DNA of 6,138 bases from an archaeon. Its GTDB lineage: Archaea; Thermoplasmatota; Thermoplasmata; Methanomassiliicoccales; Methanomethylophilaceae. Under the pieces are notes generated by a model. The model saw only the letters and a program-made list of their open reading frames with translations, was not told the origin of the DNA and did not search any database. The DNA is taken from NCBI GenBank assembly GCA_024399225.1, contig JAKSHV010000071.1:1-6138 (forward strand). The letters are read 5' to 3'. Positions 5,534 through 6,138 of this stretch are shown here, piece after piece. The stretch's first letter is position 1. Each line of letters opens with the position of its first letter. The translations under genes were made by a program, and so were the position numbers.

Positions 5534-6138
5534 ATACGAGCAGGCGATCAATGCAACTAACATTATCACATTGATAAAAGCAAAGTTTTTCAAGAATCCT
5601 ACACGGTCTGCATCTTTCTCTTTGGAGTAGATTCTCAATGTGATTATGCTCGCCATAGATGCGATCGGCGTTCCGAATCCCCCAATATTCACACCGGCAA
5701 GAAGTGCGGACCAATCCGATGTGAAATTCGAGAGCATGACGGTGGCCGGGACATTGCTGATGAACTGACTGACCAAAGCAGATGCGACCACAGCATTCCA
5801 GGAAAGAAGGTCGGTGAGTGCTTCATGAACCACGTCGACAGATGCTAGGTTTCCCGTGAAGATGAACAGAAAGATGAAGGTCAGTATGAGTCCCCAGTCG
5901 ATTCCGAAGGTTTTGCGAGGTGCGAGAATAACCATGGCGACCATCACGATGATGAACACATACTCGTAGGGGATTAGTCTCAGAACCGCACTCACGCTGA
6001 CCGCGAATAGAACGAGGTAGGCAGCAAGCCTGGTACGGTCAAGGGTGTTCCCCTCATCACCGAATGAAACTTCCTGGCACTTTCCCTTTATACGGACAAG
6101 AAAGAGAATCAACAGGATTGCTCCCAATATGACATAGG
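5525..6138 (-). CDS. C-terminal part of an ion-transporter-superfamily permease (ArsB/NhaD/SLC13-like)
   Basis: The frame is open to the right window edge, so the N-terminal part is missing; 203 residues are visible, ending at a TGA at 5525-5527. A TTG at 6125-6127 is in frame, but the frame continues beyond it and a complete carrier would be roughly twice as long, so it is not taken as the start. The visible part has several membrane helices (about 2-15, 37-72, 78-98, 113-125, 181-203) and the re-entrant-hairpin signature of the superfamily, SQFISNVPATVML (123-135), followed by GVNIGGFGTPIASMAS (148-163). This signature occurs in the second structural repeat of arsenite, Na+/H+ and dicarboxylate/citrate carriers. 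A charged linker (RIYSKEKDADRVG) precedes the last helix. The substrate is undetermined: an anion such as a dicarboxylate, or arsenite, are the main options. Its stop overlaps the end of the MFS gene by nine bases. Confidence 0.88.
   Translation of the reverse strand, partial: YVILGAILLILFLVRIKGKCQEVSFGDEGNTLDRTRLAAYLVLFAVSVSAVLRLIPYEYVFIIVMVAMVILAPRKTFGIDWGLILTFIFLFIFTGNLASVDVVHEALTDLLSWNAVVASALVSQFISNVPATVMLSNFTSDWSALLAGVNIGGFGTPIASMASIITLRIYSKEKDADRVGFLKNFAFINVIMLVALIACSYLL
5586..5590 (+). terminator. T5 run, possible transcription end for the MFS gene
   Basis: Five T lie 53 bases after the MFS stop codon, inside the convergent permease gene. This mirrors the T6 run past the chelatase gene at the other junction. 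No stable hairpin is obvious before it. The call rests only on archaeal termination at T tracts. Confidence 0.25.

Noticed and set aside
6125..6127. TTG as the true start of the permease
   Set aside because: The frame continues upstream to the window edge with hydrophobic residues, and the protein from here would be only half the usual size of the family.
1..6138. CRISPR array, insertion sequence, tRNA or other mobile-element signs
   Set aside because: I saw no repeated units, terminal inverted repeats with a transposase, or cloverleaf-like sequence; nearly all bases are in ordinary-looking genes of uniform composition.

Overview
The window most likely comes from a methanogenic archaeon with moderate GC, plausibly of the Methanomassiliicoccales type. 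That placement is inference. The supporting signs are arginine encoded mostly by AGG/AGA, TATA-like elements about 26 bases upstream of probable transcription starts, one start codon that looks leaderless, and a stand-alone CobN-type chelatase large subunit, which is common in methanogens. There is no rRNA, tRNA, CRISPR array or mobile element, and no gene-free stretch reaches 300 bases.

Layout: (1) the last 48 codons of an unrecognised gene (+, ends at 149); (2) a 58-base gap with a TATA-like element and a strong stem-loop; (3) a small 150-residue protein of unknown function (+, 208-660); (4) a 1194-residue CobN/BchH-family metallochelatase large subunit (-, 654-4238), convergent with the small gene and overlapping its end by 7 bases; (5) a 95-base divergent promoter region (4239-4333) with AT-rich elements and a short inverted repeat; (6) a 399-residue major facilitator superfamily transporter (+, 4334-5533); (7) the C-terminal 203 residues of an ion-transporter-superfamily permease (ArsB/NhaD/SLC13-like; -, 5525 to the window edge), which again overlaps its convergent neighbour, by 9 bases.

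How the genes may work together: the chelatase subunit should bind a tetrapyrrole and take part in ATP-driven metal insertion, but no AAA+ partner subunit (CobS/CobT or ChlI/ChlD type) lies in the window. The divergent transporter shares its promoter region and could be co-regulated, perhaps moving a metal, a metallophore or a small metabolite; this is only a guess. I see no clear previously undescribed multi-gene system. The points most worth a second look are the shared chelatase/transporter control region, the unknown 150-residue protein, and the tail-to-tail overlaps at both convergent junctions.
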